DNA from: Levilactobacillus acidifarinae DSM 19394 = JCM 15949 | GTDB lineage: Bacteria > Bacillota > Bacilli > Lactobacillales > Lactobacillaceae | NCBI RefSeq assembly: GCF_001434835.1 | Contig: NZ_AZDV01000006.1 | Location: forward strand, 115,278-179,277 | Direction: 5' to 3' | DNA: 64,000 bases | Shown: piece after piece, positions 40,249-48,484 of the stretch | How the letters are laid out: every line of letters starts with the position of its first letter | Numbering within the stretch: the stretch's first letter is position 1 | Notes under the pieces: generated by a model | What the model saw: the letters and a program-made list of their open reading frames with translations, nothing else | What the model was told of the DNA's origin: nothing | Database searches by the model: none | Program-made: the position numbers and the translations under genes

Positions 40249-41781
40249 TTATTCTTTCGGTTCCCGTTTCCGTTGATACTCCGCAATGGCGGTGTATTCG
40301 GATTCCAACTTCCGGCCCAAGCGGATGTAAATCGGCATGATTTCCCGGTAGTTGGCGTAGGTTTCTGGGTTTGGTTGGTAAGTGTTGGTCTTCCCGATAA
40401 AGTTCTTGACTACGGAAAGGTTGTCGGCGAGACCCAAACTGATTTGGGCGATCACCATGGCCCCTAAACAACCGGCTTCGAAGGATTCCGCAATCGTGAC
40501 GGGTTCTTCGAAGATGTCGGCTAACATTTGCCGCCATAGTGGTGAGCGCGCAAAACCACCGGAGGCCATGACCTTCTTAGGTTCACCAGCGGCTTCCTTG
40601 AGGGCCAATTCAACCGTGTACAGGTTGTAAACAATCCCTTCCAGCGCCGCACGAACCATGTGGGAGCGGTTGTGTTGCCGGGTCAAGCCAAAGAAGGAAG
40701 CCCGGGCGTTTCCGTCCCAGATTGGGGCCCGTTCACCACCCAAGAATGGGTGGAAGATCAGGCCATCGGAACCGGCTGGTACCTTGCTGGCAATCTTGGT
40801 CAGCAAGTCGTATGGGTCTTCGCCCATTTCCTTAGCCAACGCCTTTTCGGGTGCAAAGAGGTTGTCGCGGACCCACCGGAAGACGATCCCCCCGTTGTTC
40901 ACGGGTCCACCGATAATCCATTTACCATCCATGACTGGGTAGCAGTAGATCCGGCCTTTCGGGTCGATTTGTGGCTTATCCACGAAGGTCCGGACCACAC
41001 CAGAAGTCCCGATCGTCACGGAGACTTCGCCGTCGCCAATCGCACCGGAACCGATCCCGGAAAGGGCCCCATCGGTCCCCCCCATGATGAACGGCATGTC
41101 GGCATCAAAGCCGATTTCCTTGGCGTATTCGGGCTTTAGGCCCTTGACCTGGTAAGTGGCTTCGACGAGTTCAGGCAATTGGTCGCGGGTCACACCCGTC
41201 AACTTCAGGGATTCTTCGTCCCAGTCCATGGTGTGGATGTTGAACAGACCGGTGGCCGCAGCCATCCCGTATTCTTCCTTTAATTGACCGAAGTACCGGT
41301 AAATCAAGTATTCCTTCAAGCCAACCCAGTAACGGGTTTGCTTGTAGATGTCCGGCCGTTCGTTCTTCAACCACAGGATCTTGTAAACGGGTCCCATTGG
41401 GTGGTTCGGCAGGCCGGTCCGTTTGTAGAGTTCCAGCCCGGAACCGTCCTTGTCCATCGCCGAAGCGTACTTTTCAGAACGGTTATCGGCCCACGTGATG
41501 GCGTTCGTCAGTGGCTTGTGGTCCTGGTCTAAGGCAATCAGGCTATGCTGTTGCGTCGACCAGGAAACACCCAAGATCTTGCCATCAACCTTACCCGTGA
41601 CTTCCTTTAAAGCGGCGACCGTGGCGTCAAAGATCACGTCTGGATCTTCTTCGGCCATGTCGGAGTTTTCTTGAATCAGTGGGTACAGCTTGTTCGCGTA
41701 ACCGTAAATCTTCCCTTTTTTATCGTAGATGACCGCCTTAGTACTCGTGGTCCCAACATCAATTCCAATTAAATAGTCCAT
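40249..41781 (-). CDS. gntK: Gluconate kinase, FGGY family
   Basis: A 510-residue FGGY carbohydrate kinase. The N-terminal phosphate motif is MDYLIGIDVGTTSTKAVIYD; further blocks are VSWSTQQHSLIALD, AITWADNRSE, GGTDGALSGIGSGAIGDGEVSVTIGTSGVVR, FHPFLGGERAPIWD and the ATP-site VMASGGFARSPLWRQM. It is closer to lactobacillus GntK than to xylulokinase, and its gnd neighbour supports gluconate as substrate. I start at 41781; the ribosome site (GGGA) is weak and the frame is open to 41919. It is separated from gnd by the R2 repeat. Confidence 0.87.
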   Translation of the reverse strand: MDYLIGIDVGTTSTKAVIYDKKGKIYGYANKLYPLIQENSDMAEEDPDVIFDATVAALKEVTGKVDGKILGVSWSTQQHSLIALDQDHKPLTNAITWADNRSEKYASAMDKDGSGLELYKRTGLPNHPMGPVYKILWLKNERPDIYKQTRYWVGLKEYLIYRYFGQLKEEYGMAAATGLFNIHTMDWDEESLKLTGVTRDQLPELVEATYQVKGLKPEYAKEIGFDADMPFIMGGTDGALSGIGSGAIGDGEVSVTIGTSGVVRTFVDKPQIDPKGRIYCYPVMDGKWIIGGPVNNGGIVFRWVRDNLFAPEKALAKEMGEDPYDLLTKIASKVPAGSDGLIFHPFLGGERAPIWDGNARASFFGLTRQHNRSHMVRAALEGIVYNLYTVELALKEAAGEPKKVMASGGFARSPLWRQMLADIFEEPVTIAESFEAGCLGAMVIAQISLGLADNLSVVKNFIGKTNTYQPNPETYANYREIMPIYIRLGRKLESEYTAIAEYQRKREPKE

Positions 41782-42039
41782 TTCGTTTCCCAGCTTTCTG
41801 TTTAAATAAAGATCGGCTATTGATAGCGAAAGCCGGGAACCCGACTTTAACACTATGTTGATCACGCTTCGGTCGCCAACGCCCTGTTCAGCCAGACGAC
41901 GGCCAATAGCTACCGTCAACTCGGACGAGCTGCTCGCTAACCAGTGGCAATGACAATCGAAGGTCTTCCTATTATTAACCCGTTACCCGGTAAAGAATCG
42001 CACAACGGGCAAACCATTTAGCACCTTGAGGGTAAAGAA

Positions 42040-42074
42040 CGGGACCATGCCGTTTTGAACGCACATGGTCCCAT
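42040..42074 (-). terminator. Terminator-like hairpin after the 2-hydroxyacid dehydrogenase
   Basis: GGGACCATG (42041-42049) pairs with CATGGTCCC (42064-42072); the T stretch on the minus strand is short. Confidence 0.55.
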
Positions 42075-42086
42075 TCGGTTACCTCA

Positions 42087-43079
42087 TTAGGCCAACGTGC
42101 TCGTTAATTCCCGAACTAATGGCTTGTTTGCAATTAAGTTCTTCACATCGCTGACACACTTTTCGCCCATGCCGTGTAAGCATTCGTAAGTGTATGCGGA
42201 GGTGTGTGGTGTCAGTAAGACGCGGTCGTTGTGTAAGAATGGGTGGCTGGCACGAACGGGTTCAACTTCAACCGCATCCGCAGCGTAACCGGATAATTGA
42301 CCAGACTTGATACCGTCTAAGACGGCCGTTTCGTCAATTAAAGCACCCCGGGCGTTGTTGCACAGGTAAGCGCCCTTCTTCATTTCAGCAACCTTTTCGG
42401 CGTTGATCAAGTGGTAGTTGCCATCGTTCAGTGAGGCGTTTAAGGAAACGTAGTCACTGTTCTTCAACAAGGTATCCAGGTCCACGCGTTGAACGTTGTG
42501 GCTCTTTACCCAGCCTTCTGGCGCTTTTGGATCTGGGTCGGTGATGAACACTTGGCCACCAAAGACACTGAATAATTCAGCGACCCGGCTACCAATGTTC
42601 CCACAACCGATGACCCCAAAGGTCTTACCGCTGAGTTCGTTACCCATGAATTCGGCCCGGTCTTCGTACCGGTCGTCACGTTCACGTTCAGCAGCAGCCA
42701 CCGTGCGACGAACCAAGGTCAACAAGTTAACCAGTTCGTTTTCGGCAACGGAGTCCCGTTCAACCAATTGTGGCACGATAGTAACCTTAACGCCGTGAGC
42801 CTTAGCGGCCTTGATATCAACGTTGTTAAAGCCAATTCCGTGACGGGAAATCAATAATAGGCCTTCCGTGTTGTCGAAGAATTCTTTGTCAAACATTGGC
42901 GTCACGGACGCAATGATGATGTTGTAACCCTTCAGCTTAGCGGCTAAGGACTTACCGTCGATGTCGGTTGGGAGCATGAAACGCTTCACTTCACCGATTT
43001 CTTCGAGTTCCTTCCAGTGTTCCGTGAAGACTTGACCAAAACTACTTGAGTTTACAACCGCAATCTTATATTCTGACAT
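42087..43079 (-). CDS. D-isomer-specific 2-hydroxyacid dehydrogenase
   Basis: A 330-residue NAD-dependent dehydrogenase of the phosphoglycerate-dehydrogenase type. The nucleotide-binding motif is FGVIGCGNIGSRVAELF (about 155-171), with FITDPDP after it. Catalytic Arg (NNARGALID), Glu (VEVEPV) and His (LLTPHTSAYT) are present. Its place in the uronate/gluconate region suggests reduction of a 2-keto sugar acid, but the substrate cannot be read from sequence; glyoxylate or phosphoglycerate are alternatives. The ATG has GGAGGT upstream. Monocistronic. Confidence 0.82.
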   Translation of the reverse strand: MSEYKIAVVNSSSFGQVFTEHWKELEEIGEVKRFMLPTDIDGKSLAAKLKGYNIIIASVTPMFDKEFFDNTEGLLLISRHGIGFNNVDIKAAKAHGVKVTIVPQLVERDSVAENELVNLLTLVRRTVAAAERERDDRYEDRAEFMGNELSGKTFGVIGCGNIGSRVAELFSVFGGQVFITDPDPKAPEGWVKSHNVQRVDLDTLLKNSDYVSLNASLNDGNYHLINAEKVAEMKKGAYLCNNARGALIDETAVLDGIKSGQLSGYAADAVEVEPVRASHPFLHNDRVLLTPHTSAYTYECLHGMGEKCVSDVKNLIANKPLVRELTSTLA

Positions 43080-43173
43080 TTTTCTAATTGACCTCCATAT
43101 TCTCTTGGTGACACGTAAGATATTAATAGTAGATTATCTGTTTAAGGTGATGATATCGGTCGCCTTACCGGTC

Positions 43174-43311
43174 GGGCCCAGCGAGGCTGGAACGTAGCCG
43201 ACACAACTTGAAGCCCGTCCCAAGAACGGCCGGTCTTCAAGATTGGTCTTGGTCTAACCCGAGCAAACCACTCGGCTAAGACCAACGAGGCTACTTAGCC
43301 TCACTGGGCCC
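43174..43311. repeat. Three-way-junction-like intergenic element
   Basis: An outer stem GGGCCCAGCGAGGCT/AGCCTCACTGGGCCC encloses two hairpins: CTTGAAG...CTTCAAG (from about 43208) and TTGGTCTTGG...AAGACCAA with an inner CCGAG/CTCGG loop. A similar layout occurs at 48109-48221. Confidence 0.6.
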
Positions 43312-43374
43312 TCCCTCACGGCTTGGATAACTAAACAACTACCATTCTCACAGGAATAGTTAATGCTCAATATT

Positions 43375-43516
43375 CAGCCGGTGAAATTATGGTTAGTCGA
43401 CGTTTTTTGTCGGCTTACCATAAGGCCAAGCTTTGAGACTCGCGCTTTTTGCGAGGCTCAAAGTTGTGCCCACTGGCGTTCCAGCCCCTGAGCGCCGGAA
43501 GGCGACCAGTTTTATC
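43375..43516. repeat. Dispersed structured repeat R2, copy b
   Basis: It matches R2 copy a. Hairpin 2 here is CTTTGAG-A-CTCGC...GCGAG-G-CTCAAAG. GTTAATGCTC, an R1 arm sequence, lies just before it at 43359-43368. R1 copy 3 follows 6 bp later. Confidence 0.8.
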
Positions 43517-43522
43517 CTCGTC

Positions 43523-43643
43523 GAAACGTGTTCCTGACGGGCAGCCGGTTCCGCTTAACCCCAAGTCAGTCATTATCCAAAGTTCAGGATAATCACTGAC
43601 TTGTCGTTAATGCTCACCAGCTAAACGCCCTTCGTCGCACTCT
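43523..43643 (-). repeat. Dispersed structured element R1, copy 3
   Basis: Arms as in the other copies. The inner stem is AAGTCAGTCATTATCC with GGATAATCACTGACTT, and the outer stem is GTG...GGG/CCC...CAC. It ends 3 nt before the stop codon of the aldose-epimerase-like gene. Confidence 0.75.
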
Positions 43644-43646
43644 TTT

Positions 43647-44525
43647 CTAGTTCACGTGAATCGTGTATTGCATGGTTTCTTGTTGACCAGCAGCTAAGTG
43701 GTGGTTAGCTTCCTTAGTCGCTAATTCCCGCAAGTCGCCACTCACGTCAGGGAGCCCGTTGAAGGGTTCGAGGCACAAGAACGGAGCGTTAGCGCCTTCC
43801 TTGGTCCATAACGTGACGTAATCGAAGTCCGTCAGATCCAACTTAATGGTGTGGGCGTTCTTCTTGGAGCGTAACGTGATACTCTTCAAAGCTGAGTCGT
43901 CCAAGATAATCAAGCCGGCGTCAAACATCTTGTAGTTCAACGCGATGACCCCATCCGTTTGCGCAACTTCTAACTTCTTACCAGAACGGTAAGGGTTCGG
44001 CGTCTTCACAATTTCAAATTGTTCCAACTTAGTTGGCTTCGGGTCTAAGACTAATTCGTAGTCGTCGAAGGTTTCACCGTCTTCAAATGGCACGTTGAAG
44101 GCTGGGTGAGACCCCAAAGAGTACGACAGGTCTTGGGTGTCCTGGTTGTCGACCGTAAAGCTCAGGTGTAAGCCGTCTGCCACGACCGTAAAGGTAATGT
44201 CCAGTTCGTACTTGAATGGGTAATATTGTTGCGTTTCTGCGTTACCCTTAGTGCTTAACGTGACGTGATCCACCGCTTGGTCCTTAACGTCAAACCGTAA
44301 GCCGCTGACAAACCCGTGTTGGGGCATTTCGTGTTTTTGCCCGTCAATCAGGTAAGCATCGTCGTTCGACCGGCCAATGGCGGGGAACAACACTGGGGCG
44401 TGTTTCTGCCACAGGTCGTTGTTCCAGATCAGGTCGCGTTGGGTCTTTAAGTCAACCAGGTGCGTTAATTCGGCACCGACTTCGTTGATAATAGCTTGGA
44501 ACTTATCATTTTGAATCGTAATCAT
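43647..44525 (-). CDS. Aldose 1-epimerase-family protein (LacX-like)
   Basis: A 292-residue cytoplasmic protein of the galactose mutarotase superfamily. It has the opening EVGAELTHLVDLKTQRDLIW, VLFPAIGRSNDDAYLIDGQKHEMPQHGFVSGLRF (with the conserved HGF), SYSLGSHPAFNVPF (substrate His) and FLCLEPFNG (catalytic Glu). It interconverts alpha and beta anomers of sugars or sugar derivatives. It lies 31 nt downstream of uxuB in the same direction, so it may supply the right anomer of an imported uronate. GGAGGAGTGACC precedes the ATG. Confidence 0.85.
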   Translation of the reverse strand: MITIQNDKFQAIINEVGAELTHLVDLKTQRDLIWNNDLWQKHAPVLFPAIGRSNDDAYLIDGQKHEMPQHGFVSGLRFDVKDQAVDHVTLSTKGNAETQQYYPFKYELDITFTVVADGLHLSFTVDNQDTQDLSYSLGSHPAFNVPFEDGETFDDYELVLDPKPTKLEQFEIVKTPNPYRSGKKLEVAQTDGVIALNYKMFDAGLIILDDSALKSITLRSKKNAHTIKLDLTDFDYVTLWTKEGANAPFLCLEPFNGLPDVSGDLRELATKEANHHLAAGQQETMQYTIHVN

Positions 44526-44556
44526 GATTGGTCACTCCTCCAGTAGTTGGGTTACG

Positions 44557-46194
44557 TTAGGCAACGGGCTTGGCATGGTCAGCCAGAGCCTTTTCAAGCG
44601 TGGCAACGATCGCACCCTTGCCCGCAATCATTTGCTTGAAGTAACCTTCAACCTTGGTGCCCAATCCAACGGCGTAGAGGTCTTGACCGAAGATAGACGT
44701 GTTGGTCAAGATGTCCTTTAAGTGGGCGTGAACGTCAGTGTCTTCACCCAACTTGATGTCGCCAACGTACTTCTTCAAGTCATCCATCATTGGATCTGGA
44801 CTTGGTTCGAAGGCTTGACCTTCGTCGTTAACGGCCATTAAGTAACGGAACCAAGCGGCAATCGTCAACGGGATGAATTCCAACGTCGATGGGTCGAAGC
44901 CGTCACGAGCAACGTATTGCTTGATGGTTTCGCCGTAACGAACTGGGATCTTCTGGGAAGTATCCGTGGCAATCCGTTGTGGCGTATCTGGAATGTATGG
45001 GTTAGGCAGGCGCTTGTTAACCAATTGATCGATGAAGTCCTTCGGGTTGATAACCTTAGGATCCGTCACCACTGGCAAGCCTTCAACGTAACCGATTTGC
45101 TTGATCAAAGCGACTAAGTCTTTGTCTTGTAATTCCTTGGAGATGGCCGTGAAGCCCAGGACACTACCATAGATGGCTAAGGCCGTGTGTAATGGGTTCA
45201 AGCAGGTGGTAACCTTCATTTGGTCGGCATCGTTAACCGTGTCGCGGTCAGTAACGATCACGCCGGCATCTTCGAACTTTGGCCGACCATTTGGAAAGTC
45301 GTCTTGAACAACTAAGTAGTGCACTTCTTCAGTGTTAGTGAATGGCGCAATGTTGGTGTGACGAGCGGTGTGCACGATTTGGTAATCTTCAAAACCGCTG
45401 TCCTTTAACTTGTCACTCACAGCTTCGGCTGGGTTAGGCGTAATCCGGTCAATCATGGAGATTGGGAAGCTGATTTGCTTAGGATCTTGTAAGTAAGCTA
45501 AGAAGGCGTCGTCAACGAATCCGTTGTCCTTCCAGCCCTTGGCAATGGTCAAGACACTGTCCTTTAACCGGTCCCCGTTTTGAGAGAAGTTATCGGTACT
45601 GAGTAAAGCTAATGGCGTCTTGCCGTTTTGGTAACGGGCCAACAGTAAGGAAACTAAGCCAGCCATGTTGCCCTTAGGCTTTTCTGGGCCGTTAGCAATG
45701 TCCGCCTTGGTGATGTCATTTAAGGCACCATCAACGGTCCGCAAGTTGTAACCCTTTTCAGTAATGGAGAACGTTACCACTTGTAAGGATGGGTTCTTGA
45801 AGATTTCAAACATCCGGTCCCAGCCAGCTTGGTCAGCTGGGCTGAAGAAGTGAGCTTCACCAACGGATGCGATGAGTTCCTTATCGAAGTTTCCATCGGC
45901 CTTGGTGACAACCCGTAAGATCCGGTTGTTGTAAGCATTGTAGATGTCCTTAACAACGCCATCATCGTAGGTTTCAGCAACGACGACACCGGAGTCCAGT
46001 TCGCCCTTTTCAATTAATGTGTTGGCAATAGCGGCGTGGAATGCCCGGAACAGGTTCCCACCACCGAAGTGAACCCAGCGAGGATGATCAGCAGTTGCTT
46101 GCTTGATCTTCGCTTGATCATAAGTAGGAACTTTGATGCCAGCCTGTTCAAAGGCGGCCTTGTTATTTAAGTAATCGTCGTTTAATTTAACCAT
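44557..46194 (-). CDS. uxuB: Fructuronate reductase (mannitol dehydrogenase family)
   Basis: A 545-residue NADH-dependent enzyme reducing D-fructuronate to D-mannonate. It has the long-chain polyol dehydrogenase pattern WVHFGGGNLFRAFHAAIAN, VSFSITEKGYN-like (VVTFSITEKGYNLR), LLSTDNFSQNGDRLKDSV, PISMIDRITPNP and the active-site KVTTCLNPLHTALAIYG with its Lys. It is the first gene of a unit with the aldose-epimerase-like gene. GAAAGGATG precedes the ATG. Upstream are a consensus promoter and several operator motifs (46260-46552). It is the point where the galacturonate and glucuronate routes merge. Confidence 0.92.
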   Translation of the reverse strand: MVKLNDDYLNNKAAFEQAGIKVPTYDQAKIKQATADHPRWVHFGGGNLFRAFHAAIANTLIEKGELDSGVVVAETYDDGVVKDIYNAYNNRILRVVTKADGNFDKELIASVGEAHFFSPADQAGWDRMFEIFKNPSLQVVTFSITEKGYNLRTVDGALNDITKADIANGPEKPKGNMAGLVSLLLARYQNGKTPLALLSTDNFSQNGDRLKDSVLTIAKGWKDNGFVDDAFLAYLQDPKQISFPISMIDRITPNPAEAVSDKLKDSGFEDYQIVHTARHTNIAPFTNTEEVHYLVVQDDFPNGRPKFEDAGVIVTDRDTVNDADQMKVTTCLNPLHTALAIYGSVLGFTAISKELQDKDLVALIKQIGYVEGLPVVTDPKVINPKDFIDQLVNKRLPNPYIPDTPQRIATDTSQKIPVRYGETIKQYVARDGFDPSTLEFIPLTIAAWFRYLMAVNDEGQAFEPSPDPMMDDLKKYVGDIKLGEDTDVHAHLKDILTNTSIFGQDLYAVGLGTKVEGYFKQMIAGKGAIVATLEKALADHAKPVA

Positions 46195-46259
46195 TTAGAA
46201 ACATCCTTTCTTCTGTCGTATCCATTGCGTTAAGTCTGAATGTCATGCGGTTCAGGTGA

Positions 46260-46273
46260 ACTTATATATCAGT
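46260..46273. promoter_or_regulatory. GntR-like operator just downstream of the uxuB promoter
   Basis: ACTTATATATCAGT, one base from the palindrome ACTGATATATCAGT. It covers about +14 to +27 of the predicted uxuB transcript, a roadblock position. Confidence 0.55.
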
Positions 46274-46293
46274 AATGGCTTGTAACCGATTTC

Positions 46294-46321
46294 ATCTTAC
46301 AATATACGGATAAAATGTCAA
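46294..46321 (-). promoter_or_regulatory. Promoter of uxuB
   Basis: TTGACA (46321-46316), 16 bp, TAAGAT (46299-46294) on the minus strand; about 100-nt leader. Confidence 0.65.
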
Positions 46322-46362
46322 GTCGCATTTTTGCGGAAATGAGGTGGATTGACATGACTATC

Positions 46363-46376
46363 GTTGCTATATCAGC
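46363..46376. promoter_or_regulatory. GntR-like operator, upstream copy
   Basis: GTTGCTATATCAGC; the right half matches the motif fully. Confidence 0.4.
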
Positions 46377-46475
46377 GATTATCCGGATTCAAACAAAATC
46401 AATTTATTTATTAATCTAATACATCAGTTGGCTTTTAGACCGCAAATTAGGTAACATTTTGGTGCAATTTTCAAA

Positions 46476-46489
46476 TGTTAACGTGAACA
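46476..46489. promoter_or_regulatory. LacI-type operator upstream of uxuB
   Basis: TGTTAACGTGAACA within the near-perfect palindrome AAATGTTAACGTGAACATTT. It is the exact reverse complement of the operator in the secreted-peptide promoter at 26548. Confidence 0.55.
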
Positions 46490-46538
46490 TTTCTATACTC
46501 ATAGTATAACACGTCCCCCAAAATCTTCAATCCCACCA

Positions 46539-46552
46539 GCTGATATATCACT
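46539..46552. promoter_or_regulatory. GntR-like operator, distal copy
   Basis: GCTGATATATCACT with the perfect 10-bp core TGATATATCA. Confidence 0.5.
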
Positions 46553-46657
46553 TAAAAAGTATCCAATCTCTTCCTATTATATAGACGAATTTAACTTCAA
46601 TTATTTTTATTTCTTATTAAAATTTCACACGTTTTCATTTTGACGCATTTTCAGATC

Positions 46658-46699
46658 AAAACAAAACCGCACCCCTAACTAGTCGCTAGGCGATGCGGT
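46658..46699 (-). terminator. Terminator of the MATE gene
   Basis: On the minus strand ACCGCATCGCCTA pairs with TTAGGGGTGCGGT and TTTTGTTTT follows, just after the stop at 46706. Confidence 0.75.
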
Positions 46700-46705
46700 G
46701 AGCGT

Positions 46706-48058
46706 TTAAAGTTCTGATGCAGTAACGTCTTGGTGTCCGCGGCGGAAGACCCACACGACCATAACGACACAGTAGATCAGTGAGAAACCCCAGGCAACCG
46801 GGTTGGCGTAACAGATACCCACGAAGCCCAGTGAGGTGATGGCCAGGATACTGGCCAACGACCGACCTAAGAGTTCGCCGATTCCGGATACGATGGCGTA
46901 AAGACTATGCCCCCACCCTTGTAAGGTGTTCCGGAAGATCATCAGTAAGCCGTGAACCGGGAAGAAGAAACTGATAATGAAAATGTACTGGTTAGCACTC
47001 TGCACGGCACTGGCCGCGTGGTGGCCCAAGATCATGGTGACAAACGTGGTCTTAAACAGGTTGATGACCACGAAAGCCACCGCCGAATAAACCACCTGAA
47101 TCCAAATACCACTGAAAATGCCGGCCTTCATCCGTTTGCGCGCCTGTGCCCCGTCGTTTTGTGCTTGATAGGTCGCGATGGCCGCCCCGACACTTTCCAT
47201 CGGTAAGGTGAACAGTTGACGGATCTTTTCGGCCGCCGACTGGGCCGCCACGATGGTCGGCCCCAACAGGTTAATGGCGTCTTGCATGATGATGGCCCCG
47301 ATGGCCGACACGGAGTATTCCAGGCCCATCGGTAACCCAATCACGCACATGCGTTTAATCCGGGGGCCCCGCCAGCGCCAGTCCGCGCGCCGAACCGTGA
47401 TGGGCTGCCGATTACCCCGAAAAAGCATCAGGTTCAATAGACCGCCGACAAACTCACTAATGACCGTGGCCCAGGCGATCCCGGCGATCCCCAGGTGAAA
47501 ACCTAACACAAAGACAAGGTCCAAGATAATGTTTAGGACCAACGAGGCCATCAAGAAGTATAGCGGATGGATCGAATCGCCGAACGCCCGCAACGCGTCG
47601 GCCGAGTAGTTGTATAAAATATTGGCTGGAATCCCAAAGAACGAAATCGTGGTAAAGGTCAACGCCATTTTCAGGATACTCTTAGGCGTATTCAAGGCGA
47701 CTAACAGGCTATGGGCCGAGACCATCATCACCGGCGTAAAGATCAACGCCATGATCAGGCATAACCAGACCGCGTTGGTCAAAAACTCGCGGCTTTCCTG
47801 GTCGTCCTGTTTTCCCACACTGTGGGATAACGGAATACTAAAGCCAATGCAGCTGCCCTGAATGAATCCCAGAATCAAGAAGTTCAGGGGATAGTAGACC
47901 CCTACGGCCGCCACAGCGTCAATACCTAACAGTCGGCCGACGATGAGGGTATCAATAAAATTATAGAGTTGCTGGAAAATGGAGCCCCCCACCAGCGGGA
48001 GGGAAAAGAGCAGAATCTTTTTCAGGGGACTCCCATGGGTTAAATCAATTGCGTCCAA
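46706..48058 (-). CDS. MATE-family efflux transporter
   Basis: A 450-residue, 12-helix multidrug and toxin extrusion-type protein with a Na+ or H+ gradient as likely energy source. The start HGSPLKKILLFSLPLVGGSIFQQLYNFIDTLIVGRLLG is diagnostic, and a second-half repeat begins near KRMCVIGLPMGLEYSVSAIGAIIMQ. I use a TTG start at 48058 because AAGGAGG stands 6 nt before it; the frame extends to 48127 without a better site. Substrate unknown. It sits between uxuB and GH31 genes but has its own terminator and a structured element upstream (48109-48221). Confidence 0.88.
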   Translation of the reverse strand: MDAIDLTHGSPLKKILLFSLPLVGGSIFQQLYNFIDTLIVGRLLGIDAVAAVGVYYPLNFLILGFIQGSCIGFSIPLSHSVGKQDDQESREFLTNAVWLCLIMALIFTPVMMVSAHSLLVALNTPKSILKMALTFTTISFFGIPANILYNYSADALRAFGDSIHPLYFLMASLVLNIILDLVFVLGFHLGIAGIAWATVISEFVGGLLNLMLFRGNRQPITVRRADWRWRGPRIKRMCVIGLPMGLEYSVSAIGAIIMQDAINLLGPTIVAAQSAAEKIRQLFTLPMESVGAAIATYQAQNDGAQARKRMKAGIFSGIWIQVVYSAVAFVVINLFKTTFVTMILGHHAASAVQSANQYIFIISFFFPVHGLLMIFRNTLQGWGHSLYAIVSGIGELLGRSLASILAITSLGFVGICYANPVAWGFSLIYCVVMVVWVFRRGHQDVTASEL

Positions 48059-48108
48059 AACGGACCTCCTTAATTGCAGTGTCACTGTCGCTTCACGCCG
48101 TCGAGCAA

Positions 48109-48221
48109 GATTAGCTATGGTGGGCACGGTTTCGAAGCCTCACAACCCGAGTCTCCAAAACACGACCTTAACCTAAGCCGACAAGGAACGTCGACTAAGG
48201 TTAATCTCACCATAGCAAATC
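48109..48221. repeat. Second three-way-junction-like element
   Basis: Outer stem GATTAGCTATGGTG with CACCATAGCAAATC (two mismatches). Inside are TTAACCTAAGCCGAC/GTCGACTAAGGTTAA (48168-48204) and a weaker GGTTTCGAAGCC arm followed by ACCCGAG, a string also present in the 43174-43311 element. The rest of the 48059-48484 spacer holds a TTTCCCCAGCG stretch and the GH31 terminator; no gene was seen. Confidence 0.5.
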
Positions 48222-48384
48222 AAGTCGACTCTGTTTCGCTGGGGTAGTTTCTTCCAATTTCCCCAGCGCTGATTGTTTAACTGTTCATCGGGGAACCGTT
48301 TTTCGGCTAGGTCGCTGATGAAATTCCCATCGGGCCAGTGCCCCGACAGAAGACACTACGTTTCAAATCCAAATCAGGTCAAGC

Positions 48385-48422
48385 AAAAGGGGAAACCAAT
48401 TTTCATCGAATTGATTTCCCCT
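48385..48422 (-). terminator. Terminator of the GH31 gene
   Basis: GGGGAAACCAATT (48389-48401) pairs with AATTGATTTCCCC (48409-48421) with one wobble; TTTTG follows on the minus strand. Confidence 0.75.
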
Positions 48423-48484
48423 CGTCACTATCTCGTGGCATTCACCCGACTATTCTGATGCTACCACGAAATGCGTGTGATTCT

